Shown piece after piece: positions 28,488 to 37,339 of a DNA stretch of 47,043 bases (the stretch's first letter is position 1; the number at the start of each line of letters is the position of its first letter). The notes below the pieces were generated by a model that worked only from the letters and a program-made list of their open reading frames with translations, did not search any database and had not been told where the DNA came from. A program made the translations under genes and the position numbers. The stretch comes from Clostridiaceae bacterium (lineage in GTDB: Bacteria; Bacillota; Clostridia; Saccharofermentanales; DTU023): assembly GCA_012799825.1 (NCBI GenBank), contig JAAZKK010000121.1, forward strand, positions 1-47,043, read 5' to 3'.

Positions 28488-28892
28488 ATGATGGAGAACG
28501 CATTGAGAAAAGTGGAAACAGACAAGGCACCCGCCGCAATTGGACCGTATTCGCAGGCTATGGTTGCCGGAAATTTTATGTTTACGTCTGGCCAGCTTCC
28601 TGTATCTCCCGAGACAGGTGAAGTGCCCACGGAATTTGAGGCTCAGGTGAAGCAGGTTTTTGAGAATCTTAGTCATGTTCTCGTTGCCGGCGGAAGTTCT
28701 TTCAATTCTGTTGTGAAGACGCTCTGCTTTTTGCAGTCCATGGACGATTTTGCGGCATTCAACGATGTGTATGCTCGTTATTTCAAGGATCATAAACCGG
28801 CGCGCTCATGTGTGGCCGTCAAAACGCTTCCGAAAAACGTGCTCTGCGAAGTTGAGGCGGTTGCACTTATTGAAACTTCAAATTGTGACTAG
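28488..28892 (+). CDS. ridA: RidA family reactive-intermediate (enamine/imine) deaminase
   Basis: Hydrolyses reactive enamines/imines such as 2-aminoacrylate that PLP enzymes release, protecting other PLP enzymes. The chain is about 134 residues and shows AAIGPYSQAM, FTSGQLPVSPETGE, and ARSCVAVKTLPKNVLCEVEAVA. In this last block the Arg corresponds to the carboxylate-binding catalytic Arg of RidA and the Glu lies in the EVEAVA strand. Tandem ATGs at 28488 and 28491 follow AAGGAAAGG; an upstream in-frame start at 28398 overlaps the operator and is rejected. It is first in an operon with an aminotransferase and a peptide transporter. Confidence 0.92.
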   Translation: MMENALRKVETDKAPAAIGPYSQAMVAGNFMFTSGQLPVSPETGEVPTEFEAQVKQVFENLSHVLVAGGSSFNSVVKTLCFLQSMDDFAAFNDVYARYFKDHKPARSCVAVKTLPKNVLCEVEAVALIETSNCD

Positions 28893-28913
28893 TGATAGGG
28901 GAGAGTTGCTACG

Positions 28914-30149
28914 TTGAATGACATTACCGGAAAAATGAGAAAAGCGTTTCGCGATGCCGAAGGTGGTCTGTTCGGAGATGTCGAGAAGGCTGACGTTGGC
29001 GATCAGGTCGTTGTCCTGATGAAACAGGGGTATACGCTTATGAGTTGGGCAGATGCGTTTTTTCCTGACTCAGCAACACCGGCACATGTTTCGCGCGCGA
29101 CAGCGGATGTCATTCTCGAAGGGCGAGGCGCCCACTACACGGCACCGATCGGCAGTGGGTCGCTCAAAGTCAAAATCGCTAGAAAACTCAAACGAGAGAA
29201 TCAGCTTGACGTGGATCCTCAGCGCAACATCCTCATCACGCCGGGATCGGATTCCGGACTTTTCTTCGCCATGATTCCGTTCGTGCAAGACGGGGATGAT
29301 GTGATGATTCCCGATCCGAGTTATCCAAACAACGCGCAAAATACGCATATTCTGGGTGGCAATGTGATCGATGTTCCGCTTGATCCTGCGAAAGGATGGG
29401 CGCTTGATGTCCGAGCTTTTGAGGAACGGATTACGCCTGCAACGAAAATGGTGGTGTTGACGAATCCGAATAACCCGACAGCCAATGTGTTCCGCCGCGA
29501 AGCGCTCGAAGCTCTCGCTGAATTTATTATTCGCCATGATCTTGTTTGCGTGGTTGACCAAGCGTTTGAAGACATTATCTTCGATGATATTGAAATGGTA
29601 ACCATCGCTTCTCTTCCAGGTATGTGGGAGCGCACGATCAGCGTATTCTCCTTCTCTAAGGGTATGGGGCTTTCCGGTTATCGTGTCGGCTACCTTGTCA
29701 CAAACGATGTCATCATGGACAAGCTCTACGGCACGGCGGTTTCGGTCATCGGCGCTACAAATACGGCGGCACAAGCCGGAGCAGAAGCGGCGTTAGATGA
29801 TCCATCTTTTTTGAATGATTATCGACGGATCCAGAAGTACCGGCGTGACTTCTGCTATAAGGCACTCCACGATATTCCCGGCGTCCGCATGTATAAAAGC
29901 GAATCCGGCATTTTGTCATGGCTCGATGTTTCGGCGTTGGGCGCTGAATCAGATGTCGTCAAACACCTGCGTGACCACGCAAAAGTACTGGTTAATGGCG
30001 GTTCAGTCTACGGGCCTTCAGGACGAGGCCACATTCGTGTTGTGCACGGCGTATTGAGTTCGGACGAAAAATTTGAAGATGCCGTGTGCCGTATGCGTAA
30101 AGCGCTTCTCGACTTGTCGAAGAATAGAAAGAGGGAGGCATCATGCTGA
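28914..30149 (+). CDS. PLP-dependent class I/II aminotransferase
   Basis: A fold-type-I aminotransferase of 411 residues. Family marks are the NPNNPTA motif, the VVDQAFEDI segment with the cofactor Asp, and the Schiff-base Lys249 in SFSKGMGLSGYRVGYL. It resembles the aspartate/aromatic aminotransferase group; the substrate is not determined. A beta-lyase-like activity would explain the adjacent RidA but is inference. The start is a TTG with GGGGAG 10 nt upstream, 22 nt after ridA. The stop overlaps the start of the first permease (ATGCTGA), so these genes are co-translated. Confidence 0.87.
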   Translation: MNDITGKMRKAFRDAEGGLFGDVEKADVGDQVVVLMKQGYTLMSWADAFFPDSATPAHVSRATADVILEGRGAHYTAPIGSGSLKVKIARKLKRENQLDVDPQRNILITPGSDSGLFFAMIPFVQDGDDVMIPDPSYPNNAQNTHILGGNVIDVPLDPAKGWALDVRAFEERITPATKMVVLTNPNNPTANVFRREALEALAEFIIRHDLVCVVDQAFEDIIFDDIEMVTIASLPGMWERTISVFSFSKGMGLSGYRVGYLVTNDVIMDKLYGTAVSVIGATNTAAQAGAEAALDDPSFLNDYRRIQKYRRDFCYKALHDIPGVRMYKSESGILSWLDVSALGAESDVVKHLRDHAKVLVNGGSVYGPSGRGHIRVVHGVLSSDEKFEDAVCRMRKALLDLSKNRKREASC

Positions 30150-31141
30150 AATATATCGGAAAAAGAATTCTCATGATGATTCCGGTGCTTCTCGGTGTTA
30201 TTATCTTTGTTTTCACCATTATGTATCTCACGCCCGGAAATCCAGCGCGCATTATGTTAGGGCCTAACGCTTCGGAAGAGGCGGTGCAGCAATTACTTGA
30301 GGAGAAGGGATTTGATCGACCGTATCTTGTGCAGCTCACTGATTATATAAAAAATATTGTCCTGCGCGGAGACTTCGGTGAGAGCTTTCAGACTGGAGAG
30401 CCGGTGCTGAAAGAAATCCTGGAGCGCTTTCCAACGACGCTGAAATTAGCGACGTTAAGCGTGACAGTTTCTCTTGTATTTGGGCTCACGTTTGGGATTA
30501 TTTCGGCGACAAAACAGTACTCGATTTTGGACAAGGTCACGACTTCTTTTGCGCTTCTAGGTGTTTCGATGCCGAGCTTTTGGGCGGGGCTGATGGCGAC
30601 CATTCTTTTCTCTTCCATATTAGGCTGGCTACCGGCATCTGGGTCGTACGGATGGAAATATTGGATTCTGCCGCCGCTCGTTCTGGGATTGCATTCCGCA
30701 GCATCGATCATGCGCATGACGCGCTCGTCCATGTTAGAGGTCATTCGTCAGGACTATATTCGAACGGCTCGTGCCAAAGGACAGACAGAGAGCAAAGTCA
30801 TTATCATTCACGCTTTGCGCAATGCTCTGATACCGGTCGTCACAGTGGTCGGCATGCAATTCGGTATTCTTCTGGGCGGATCCATTCTGATAGAGTCCGT
30901 ATTTGCATTGCCGGGTCTTGGGCGACTAATCATCGGCTCTATTGGTAAACGCGACCGCATGGTTGTCCAAGGCGGTGTTCTTTTCCTAGCTCTTGCGTTC
31001 AGTCTTGTGAATTTATTGGTCGATATTTTGTATGCCTTTATCGACCCGAGAATAAAATCACAATATCAAGCTTCAAGAAAAAGACCGAAGGAGGTGCCGA
31101 ACCATGTCGAGAACAAGCTCGAAACACAAGAAAACAGCTAA
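30143..31141 (+). CDS. Peptide ABC transporter permease (DppB/OppB type)
   Basis: Inner-membrane subunit of a di/oligopeptide-type importer, 332 residues. The chain opens MLKYIGKRILMMIPVLLG, typical of DppB, with six hydrophobic segments. The ATPase-coupling EAA loop is around YIRTARAKGQTESKVIIIHALRNALIPV (about residues 205-232). It overlaps the aminotransferase stop by 7 nt and the next permease by 38 nt, showing tight co-expression. Confidence 0.93.
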   Translation: MLKYIGKRILMMIPVLLGVIIFVFTIMYLTPGNPARIMLGPNASEEAVQQLLEEKGFDRPYLVQLTDYIKNIVLRGDFGESFQTGEPVLKEILERFPTTLKLATLSVTVSLVFGLTFGIISATKQYSILDKVTTSFALLGVSMPSFWAGLMATILFSSILGWLPASGSYGWKYWILPPLVLGLHSAASIMRMTRSSMLEVIRQDYIRTARAKGQTESKVIIIHALRNALIPVVTVVGMQFGILLGGSILIESVFALPGLGRLIIGSIGKRDRMVVQGGVLFLALAFSLVNLLVDILYAFIDPRIKSQYQASRKRPKEVPNHVENKLETQENS

Positions 31142-31997
31142 AAATCAAGCTTCCGGCACCGGTTACTGGGCCAATGCCTGGTTTCGTCTGAAAAAGAACA
31201 AGGGCGCCATGATCAGTCTCGCCGTACTGATTCTCATGGTTTTGATCGCCATTTTCGCAGACATCGTTTCCCCTTACCCGTATGATTTACAAAATGCCGA
31301 TCACGCTTTTCAGACGCCTTCAAAGCAACACTTGCTCGGTACCGACAATTTTGGTCGCGATATCCTTTCTCGAATCATCCATGGAGGCCGGATTTCACTT
31401 TTAGTCGGATTTTCGTCTATCATCTTTGCCATTATTCTTGGCGGTTTATTGGGCGCGCTATCCGGATACTATGCCGGAGCGGTGGACAACATCATCATGC
31501 GGTCGATGGATATCCTCATGGCCATCCCGGGCATGCTACTTGCGATTACACTGGCGGCGGCTTTTGAGCCCGGTCTTAACAATGTCATCATTGCTATCGG
31601 CGTCGCCGAAGTGCCAATTTACGCACGTGTCATTCGTTCTTCTGTTTTGACGATTAAAGGCCAAGAGTTTATTGAGGCGGCAGAGAGCATCGGCGCCTCC
31701 GATGCCCGAATCATTCTGCGTCATATTATTCCGAACTGCATGGCGCCAATCATTGTACAGGCGACGCTCGGTATGGCAGGTGCGATCCTTTCAGTAGCAG
31801 CATTAAGCTTTTTAGGACTTGGCATTCAGCCGCCTACTCCTGAATGGGGATCCATGCTGGCCAATGTGCGTCAACATTTGACAACTTATCCGCACATGGC
31901 CGTGTTTCCGGGACTTGCCATCATGATTACCATTTTTGCGCTGAACATTCTTGGCGACGGCTTGCGTGACGCGCTTGACCCGCGTCTGAAAAATTGA
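31104..31997 (+). CDS. Peptide ABC transporter permease (DppC/OppC type)
   Basis: Partner permease of 297 residues. The N-terminal cytosolic stretch and first helix (NKGAMISLAVLILMVLIAIFAD) are followed by the DppC hallmark HLLGTDNFGRDILSR. The coupling loop EFIEAAESIGASDARIILRHIIPN and the final helices follow. AAGGAGGTG 7 nt before the ATG is a near-ideal ribosome site, located inside the end of the preceding gene. Confidence 0.93.
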   Translation: MSRTSSKHKKTAKNQASGTGYWANAWFRLKKNKGAMISLAVLILMVLIAIFADIVSPYPYDLQNADHAFQTPSKQHLLGTDNFGRDILSRIIHGGRISLLVGFSSIIFAIILGGLLGALSGYYAGAVDNIIMRSMDILMAIPGMLLAITLAAAFEPGLNNVIIAIGVAEVPIYARVIRSSVLTIKGQEFIEAAESIGASDARIILRHIIPNCMAPIIVQATLGMAGAILSVAALSFLGLGIQPPTPEWGSMLANVRQHLTTYPHMAVFPGLAIMITIFALNILGDGLRDALDPRLKN

Positions 31998-32012
31998 GGA
32001 AGGGGGAGAAGC

Positions 32013-33143
32013 ATGAACAACAATAATCTACTTGAAATCAAAAATTTGACCATTCAGTATAAAACTGATAACGGTCTTGTCCATGCGGTGAATGATCTTT
32101 CACTGTCCCTCGAAAAAGGTGAGAGTCTCGGCCTCGTAGGCGAAACAGGTGCCGGGAAAACCACTACGGCACTCGGTATCATGAATTTGGTGCCGGATCC
32201 GCCAGGCATTATCGTTGGCGGCGAAATACAGTTTGAAGGCCGTGATTTATTAAAACTGAACAAACAGGATATGAGAAAGGTTCGTGGCGAGAAAATTTCC
32301 ATGGTTTTTCAGGATCCCATGACCTCTCTGAATCCCGTGATGACGGTAGGTAAGCAAATTGCTGAAAGTATCAGTATCCATGAATCTTTATCGCGAAAAG
32401 AGGCGGAGCGGCGTGCTGTGGACGTGCTTGAAATGGTAGGAATTCCGGGCGAGCGATTCAATGAATATCCGCACCAGTTTTCTGGAGGGATGCGCCAGCG
32501 AGTCGTCATCGCGATAGCGCTTGCCTGTCGCCCTGATCTTTTGATTGCAGATGAACCTACGACGGCACTCGATGTTACAATCCAAGCGCAGGTGCTTGAT
32601 CTCATTTCCAACTTGAAAAATGAGCAGCAGACTTCACTGATTCTGATTACACATGACCTTGGCGTTGTCGCCGAAATCTGTGAGAAAGTCGCAATTATGT
32701 ATGCCGGTCGACTCGTCGAATACGGCACACTTGGCGACATTTACAACCATACACGTCATCCTTATTCCATCGGTCTTTTTTCATCGATTCCCAGCGTAGA
32801 TGGAGATGAAAAACGTTTGACGCCCATTCCCGGGCTTATGCCGGATCCAATCAATCTTCCGGAGGGCTGCAGTTTTTGGCCTCGCTGTAATCGCGCAACC
32901 GAGGAATGTAAAAAGGCCGTTCCCGCGCTGACTGAGTCTGAGCCTGGACACTGGGTTCGTTGCTTCCACGCGGGCTTAGAGGGATCTTCCTATAAGAATG
33001 ATGCCTCTAACAAAAATGAAACATCAAAGCAAGATGACACATCGAAAAAGAATGATGCTTCGAGAAAAGGTCCTCAAACTCATGCTGAATACGCCGATAC
33101 TGAAAGCGCATGCAAATTTCTCGGGTCTTTGGTGTCTGAGTGA
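32013..33143 (+). CDS. Peptide ABC transporter ATPase (DppD/OppD type)
   Basis: Energises peptide uptake. Walker A is GETGAGKT (43-50), the signature is FSGGMRQR (about 157-164), and Walker B is LLIADEPTTALD. The C-terminal oligopeptide-transporter extension has the usual Cys cluster (CSFWPRCNRATEEC and VRC). Beyond it, residues 328-351 are four hexapeptide repeats (KNDASN, KNETSK, QDDTSK, KNDASR), followed by an unrelated 25-residue end. That tail is absent from ordinary DppD. AGGAAGGGGGAG precedes the ATG. Confidence 0.93.
   Translation: MNNNNLLEIKNLTIQYKTDNGLVHAVNDLSLSLEKGESLGLVGETGAGKTTTALGIMNLVPDPPGIIVGGEIQFEGRDLLKLNKQDMRKVRGEKISMVFQDPMTSLNPVMTVGKQIAESISIHESLSRKEAERRAVDVLEMVGIPGERFNEYPHQFSGGMRQRVVIAIALACRPDLLIADEPTTALDVTIQAQVLDLISNLKNEQQTSLILITHDLGVVAEICEKVAIMYAGRLVEYGTLGDIYNHTRHPYSIGLFSSIPSVDGDEKRLTPIPGLMPDPINLPEGCSFWPRCNRATEECKKAVPALTESEPGHWVRCFHAGLEGSSYKNDASNKNETSKQDDTSKKNDASRKGPQTHAEYADTESACKFLGSLVSE
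32994..33065 (+). repeat. Four 18-bp tandem repeats in the ATPase gene tail
   Basis: Imperfect 18-bp units, in frame, encode KNDASN-KNETSK-QDDTSK-KNDASR. The first and last units differ at only a few bases, pointing to slippage-type expansion. Confidence 0.7.
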
Positions 33144-33156
33144 AGGAGGTTGATCT

Positions 33157-34164
33157 ATGAGCACGTTATTGGAAGTTCGTGATCTGAAGAAATACTTCAA
33201 AACGCCGTCAGGAACCGTTCATGCGGTCGATGGTGTTAATTTCAGCATCGAGGAAGGAAAAACGCTCGGCGTCGTCGGAGAGAGCGGCTGCGGAAAAAGC
33301 ACACTAGGACGTACGGTTATTCGTCTTCTTCAACCGACAGCAGGTACCATTATCTACGATGGACGCGATATTTCTTCGCCTTCAAAAGAAGAGTTAAAAG
33401 TGTTGCGCCGGGAAATGCAGATGATTTTCCAAGATCCGTTTTCCTCGTTGAATCCTCGCATGACCGTAAAAGATACCATCCTCGAACCGATGGAGATCCA
33501 CCGACTTTACGATGGAGATCGCACGAAACAAAGTGAAGCAGTCCTCAACCTAATGGATACGGTCGGACTAGCTCGACGTCTCGCTAACAGTTATCCGCAC
33601 GAACTAGATGGCGGCCGCCGGCAACGCATCGGTATTGCTCGAGCACTTGCCCTTGATCCGCGGTTCATCGTCTGCGACGAACCGGTAAGTGCGCTCGACG
33701 TATCGATCCAGGCGCAGATTCTCAATCTAATGCAGGATCTGCAGGAAGAAAAAAATCTGACCTACATTTTTATTACACACGATCTGTCCGTCGTTAAACA
33801 TATATCCGACATAATCTGTGTCATGTACTTGGGTCAAATCGTTGAAATGTGTCCCTCAAAGACGCTTTTCAAACAGCAATATCATCCGTATTCGCAGGCG
33901 CTTTTATCCGCAATTCCCTACCCAAAAGTCGGTGTGAAGCGGAAACGCATCCTGTTGCGCGGTGAAATCTCATCGCCAATCGATCCGAAGCCGATTTGCC
34001 GGTTTGCCACGCGGTGTCCGCATGCCAAGCCGATCTGCTTTAAAGAAGAACCGACGCTCGTCCGCGTGGAAGACCAACACTACGCCGCTTGCCATCTTCA
34101 AAAAGAGAGTCAACCGTACGAACTTCCCTTTCCTGAAGATACCGTCGAGATTGAGAACAAATGA
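33157..34164 (+). CDS. Peptide ABC transporter ATPase (DppF/OppF type)
   Basis: Second ATPase of the importer, 335 residues. Walker A is GESGCGKS (41-48) and Walker B is FIVCDEPVSALD. The signature reads ELDGGRRQR (149-157), with Asp in place of the Ser of LSGGQ; this variant is known to me from some other DppF-type ATPases, so it is probably a subfamily trait and not a lesion. The C-terminal extension carries CRFATRCPHAKPIC. AAGGAGG lies 8 nt before the ATG, 13 nt after the DppD-type gene. Confidence 0.93.
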   Translation: MSTLLEVRDLKKYFKTPSGTVHAVDGVNFSIEEGKTLGVVGESGCGKSTLGRTVIRLLQPTAGTIIYDGRDISSPSKEELKVLRREMQMIFQDPFSSLNPRMTVKDTILEPMEIHRLYDGDRTKQSEAVLNLMDTVGLARRLANSYPHELDGGRRQRIGIARALALDPRFIVCDEPVSALDVSIQAQILNLMQDLQEEKNLTYIFITHDLSVVKHISDIICVMYLGQIVEMCPSKTLFKQQYHPYSQALLSAIPYPKVGVKRKRILLRGEISSPIDPKPICRFATRCPHAKPICFKEEPTLVRVEDQHYAACHLQKESQPYELPFPEDTVEIENK

Positions 34165-34218
34165 CCTTTGTTCATCTGGCACGAGACTGACGCGAAACGC
34201 CACATAACTACACTGCAA

Positions 34219-34250
34219 GACAGTTTTTCTGAACAACTTGAAAAACTGTC
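34219..34250 (+). promoter_or_regulatory. Strong intergenic stem-loop before the substrate-binding protein gene
   Basis: GACAGTTTTTC (34219-34229) pairs perfectly with GAAAAACTGTC (34240-34250) across a 10-nt loop. The following CAAAGATTT is not a clear U-tract. Together with a second repeat downstream it may be a processing or stability element. Confidence 0.6.
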
Positions 34251-34274
34251 CAAAGATTTACCAAGATCCTCTGC

Positions 34275-34310
34275 CCGTGGTGTCACAGGGACGCTCTCTT
34301 AGCGCCACGG
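34275..34310 (+). repeat. Second inverted repeat before the substrate-binding protein gene
   Basis: CCGTGG (34275-34280) and CCACGG (34305-34310) could pair over a 24-nt loop. The structure is weaker than its neighbour. Confidence 0.35.
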
Positions 34311-34343
34311 TTAGCATAGAGAAATAAAAGAAGGAGAAGCACT

Positions 34344-35867
34344 ATGAAAAAGAAAAAAATCAGTTTACTCGTGGTGATCGTATTGATCGTTGCGCTTTTC
34401 GTTAGCGCTTGCGGCGACGGTAAAGATAAACCACAAGCAAAAGATTCACTTGTGGTCGGTCTTACCGCAAATCCGATTACACTCGACCCGTACAACACCA
34501 CCGACTCCCCTGCCGGAAAGGTCAATAAAAACATTCACGAAACGCTTGTTAAATATGACAAGGATATGAATGTAGTGCCTTGTCTGGCAGAAAGCTGGGA
34601 AATTGTGGATGATACAACCTACGTATTTAAACTTCGTAAGGGCGTGAAATTCCACAACGGTGAAGAACTGACCGCTGCTGATGTCAAATTCTCATTTGAT
34701 ATGCAAAAAGACAATGCGCATGCGGAATCCGTTACAGGGATGGTTGACTTTGATAACTGCAAGGTCATTGATACCTATACCTTCGAAATGAAGATGAAAG
34801 AGCCCTTTGGATCAATTTTGCAGCACTTGACCCAAGCGGTGACCTCAATTGTTCATGAAAAAACGTACACGGAAGCCGGCAAAGATTATTCTACCAATCC
34901 TGTCGGAACAGGTCCCTATAAGCTTGTCGAATGGAAACAGGATGACTTTGTTAAGCTGACTCGCAATGATGATTACTGGGGCGATAAAGCAAAAATCAAG
35001 GAGCTTGTGTTCCGCGTTATTCCGGAAAGCTCCACTAGAGCGATCGAAGTGGAAAGCGGCGGCATCGACATCGCAACGAAAGTCGCGCCGAGTGAAGTGT
35101 CTCGTTTGGAGAAAGCCGAAAGCGTTGTTGTTAACATGCAACCTTCGTTTACCACACAGTTTATCGGTTTAAACATGAACAATGAACTGCTGCAGAACAT
35201 GAAGTTGCGTCAAGCCATTAACTTCGGCATTGACAAGGAAGCGATTTTGAAGCTCGCATTTCAAAATATAGGTGTCATTGCATCGGCTCCGATGAGTCCC
35301 GGACACTGGGGATATCACGACGCACTGCCTCCTTTCACCCATGATGTGGACAAAGCGAAAACTCTCCTTGCAGAGGCTGGTTATGCGGACGGGATTACCC
35401 TCACGATCACGACAGATGAAGATCAAGTTCGCCGAGACATTGCCGAGATGGTACTGTCGCAACTTGGAGAAGTTGGCATTACGGTTGAAATTAAGACGCT
35501 TGAGCGCGGTGCATTTATCGATGCGGTCATCAAAGGAACGCTTGAAATGTTTGTTCTTGGCTGGAGTGACTTTGGCACACCGGACTACGGTCTTGCTATC
35601 ATCAATCCTGCGCTGAAGGGAGCGGGCGGCAACATGGCATTCTATGACAATGCTGAAGTTGAGGAGTTGTTGAAAAAAGCACAGGCTTCGACCGACGATG
35701 CCGAGCGTATGAAAATGTACAAAAAAGCTCAGGAAATCAGCTGGAATGAATCACCGTATGTCTTCCTGCAGCATGACACCGAAGTCACGGTTTACAGCAA
35801 AAATCTGAAGGGCTTCAACATTAATGCCGGTGGTGATTCCGATTATGCTGCTATGTTCTTCGAGTAA
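34344..35867 (+). CDS. Peptide ABC transporter substrate-binding lipoprotein (family 5)
   Basis: Extracellular receptor of the importer, 507 residues. A basic n-region (KKKK) and a hydrophobic core lead to the lipobox VSAC with Cys23, so it is anchored by lipid to the membrane. The SBP_bac_5 fold is shown by ITLDPYNTTDSPAGKVNKNI, the FKLRKGVKFHNGEELTAADV block and the NPVGTGPYKL block. AGAAGGAGAAG is well placed before the ATG. It is the only gene of the transporter set apart by a long (179-nt) spacer with hairpins, a usual arrangement for higher expression of the binding protein. Confidence 0.93.
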   Translation: MKKKKISLLVVIVLIVALFVSACGDGKDKPQAKDSLVVGLTANPITLDPYNTTDSPAGKVNKNIHETLVKYDKDMNVVPCLAESWEIVDDTTYVFKLRKGVKFHNGEELTAADVKFSFDMQKDNAHAESVTGMVDFDNCKVIDTYTFEMKMKEPFGSILQHLTQAVTSIVHEKTYTEAGKDYSTNPVGTGPYKLVEWKQDDFVKLTRNDDYWGDKAKIKELVFRVIPESSTRAIEVESGGIDIATKVAPSEVSRLEKAESVVVNMQPSFTTQFIGLNMNNELLQNMKLRQAINFGIDKEAILKLAFQNIGVIASAPMSPGHWGYHDALPPFTHDVDKAKTLLAEAGYADGITLTITTDEDQVRRDIAEMVLSQLGEVGITVEIKTLERGAFIDAVIKGTLEMFVLGWSDFGTPDYGLAIINPALKGAGGNMAFYDNAEVEELLKKAQASTDDAERMKMYKKAQEISWNESPYVFLQHDTEVTVYSKNLKGFNINAGGDSDYAAMFFE

Positions 35868-35879
35868 GTTGAAGCAAAT

Positions 35880-35919
35880 GATGACTCCGTTCAAGCACTA
35901 ACGTGCGAACGGAATCATC
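35880..35919 (+). promoter_or_regulatory. Very strong stem-loop behind the substrate-binding protein gene
   Basis: A 13-bp stem with one mismatch (35880-35892 with 35907-35919) is topped by GCAC-TAAC-GTGC after a 2-nt bulge. No U-tract follows, so it is more likely a 3' stabiliser or partial terminator. Confidence 0.6.
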
Positions 35920-35983
35920 ATAGACTATAAGACAAGATGGATGTGCTTGCCATGTGCGAGGTGAGTCTTCATCGAAACACCGT

Positions 35984-36012
35984 TCTGTGTCCTTTACTTT
36001 AGAGGGCACAGA
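35984..36012 (+). promoter_or_regulatory. Stem-loop before the M24 peptidase gene
   Basis: A 10-bp stem with one G-U pair (35984-35993 with 36003-36012) and a 9-nt loop, about 40 nt ahead of the start codon. No U-tract; function unknown. Confidence 0.4.
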
Positions 36013-36051
36013 GCGGATCCAATAGCCGTTTAAATCGACGAAAAGAGAATA

Positions 36052-37338
36052 ATGACGATGAAAAAGCCGACCATTAACCAAATGAAGCACAAGCTTGAAA
36101 AGGCGGGACTTTATCCTTTGAAAAAACAAGCGGAGACATCAGTTCGAGTGCTTGAAAAACGCCTCAATACATTGCTTCCGATCGCCATGAATGAAGCAGA
36201 TATTGACTGCTGGATTGTTATTTCCCGCGAATACTGTGAAGATCCGGTCTTTCGTTCTCTTGTTGCCTGGGATATGCCCAGTGCGCGTCGAATGAATGCC
36301 CTCATTTTTCTAAAAGAAGGAAAATACAGTGTGCGCCGTTTTGGGATTGGCGGTCTTTCGGCAGTTACACAGCCCTTTTATGAGCAAGTTCCTTTTGAAT
36401 ATGGATCAGAGTTGCAAGCGTTGATGAATCTTCTTGAACAGCATCAGCCTAAGCGCATTGCGGTCAACATATCCGAAAACCTTGCGATGGCGGATGGTTT
36501 AACGTCATGGTTAAATCAAGCTCTTTGCGAGCATCTGTTGCCGGGTCAATGCCTTTGCAGCGCTGAGGAAATGGTTGTCGGTTATATGCAGCGCTTGACC
36601 GATTTTGAACAGGAGCTGTTGCGAACCGTCGTTGACGTGACACACGATATCATTGACATGGCGTTCAGCAACGAAGCGATTGTGCCAAGTAAAACAACAA
36701 CGACCGATTTGGAATGGCTAATGCGCGATACCATTGCTGATCTTGATGCTTTTTTCTGGTTTGGTCCGGATATCGATCTGCAACGCCGCGGTTCGAATGT
36801 CAGTCGCATGTTTAACGAAGTCATTGAGAAGGGAGATCTTCTCCATTGTGATGTCGGGTTTCGCCCTGCGTTCCTTTATCTTCATTCCGATGTCCAGCGT
36901 CTTTGCTATGTGCTTCGAGATGGAGAGGAAGAGGCGCCCGAAGGTGTTAGGCAAGTGCTTCACATCGGCAATCGGTTTCAGGACATTGTCATGTCGCATA
37001 TCTCTGAAAATTGCACCGGCAATGACGTTTTTCTGCGCTCGATCCACCAAGCAAAAGAGGAAGACATCGTTCCCATGTTGTACACACATCCGCTCGGAAC
37101 TTACGGTCATGGCGCCGGCCCTGTTTTTGGACAATACGGTCAACAGGAACCTATTCCGGGGCGCGGCGAATACAAAGTTCGGAACAGCACGTGTTATGCT
37201 CTAGAACTTAACATCCTCGCACCCATCCCTGAGTGGGATGATCAGCACGTTTTTGCTTATCTGGAGGAAGACATTCTCTTCCGCAACGGTGTCGCCAGTT
37301 ATCTTTCCGGACGCCAAACAGAACTTTTGTTGGTCTAG
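36052..37338 (+). CDS. M24-family metallopeptidase (Xaa-Pro aminopeptidase-like)
   Basis: A 428-residue pita-bread-fold protein, cytosolic. The dinuclear metal ligands are in place: Asp267 (HCDVG), Asp280 (LHSDVQR), His353 or His346 (THPLGTYGHGAGP), Glu385 (ALELN) and a Glu at 405-406 (LEEDI). The N-terminal half (about 1-185) is the creatinase-like domain, more divergent. It probably cleaves imported peptides, perhaps Xaa-Pro ones; the spacing around the metal site differs from classical PepP, so specificity is open. Two ATGs (36052, 36058) follow AAGAG. It closes the ridA-transporter cassette. Confidence 0.85.
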   Translation: MTMKKPTINQMKHKLEKAGLYPLKKQAETSVRVLEKRLNTLLPIAMNEADIDCWIVISREYCEDPVFRSLVAWDMPSARRMNALIFLKEGKYSVRRFGIGGLSAVTQPFYEQVPFEYGSELQALMNLLEQHQPKRIAVNISENLAMADGLTSWLNQALCEHLLPGQCLCSAEEMVVGYMQRLTDFEQELLRTVVDVTHDIIDMAFSNEAIVPSKTTTTDLEWLMRDTIADLDAFFWFGPDIDLQRRGSNVSRMFNEVIEKGDLLHCDVGFRPAFLYLHSDVQRLCYVLRDGEEEAPEGVRQVLHIGNRFQDIVMSHISENCTGNDVFLRSIHQAKEEDIVPMLYTHPLGTYGHGAGPVFGQYGQQEPIPGRGEYKVRNSTCYALELNILAPIPEWDDQHVFAYLEEDILFRNGVASYLSGRQTELLLV

Positions 37339-37339
37339 T

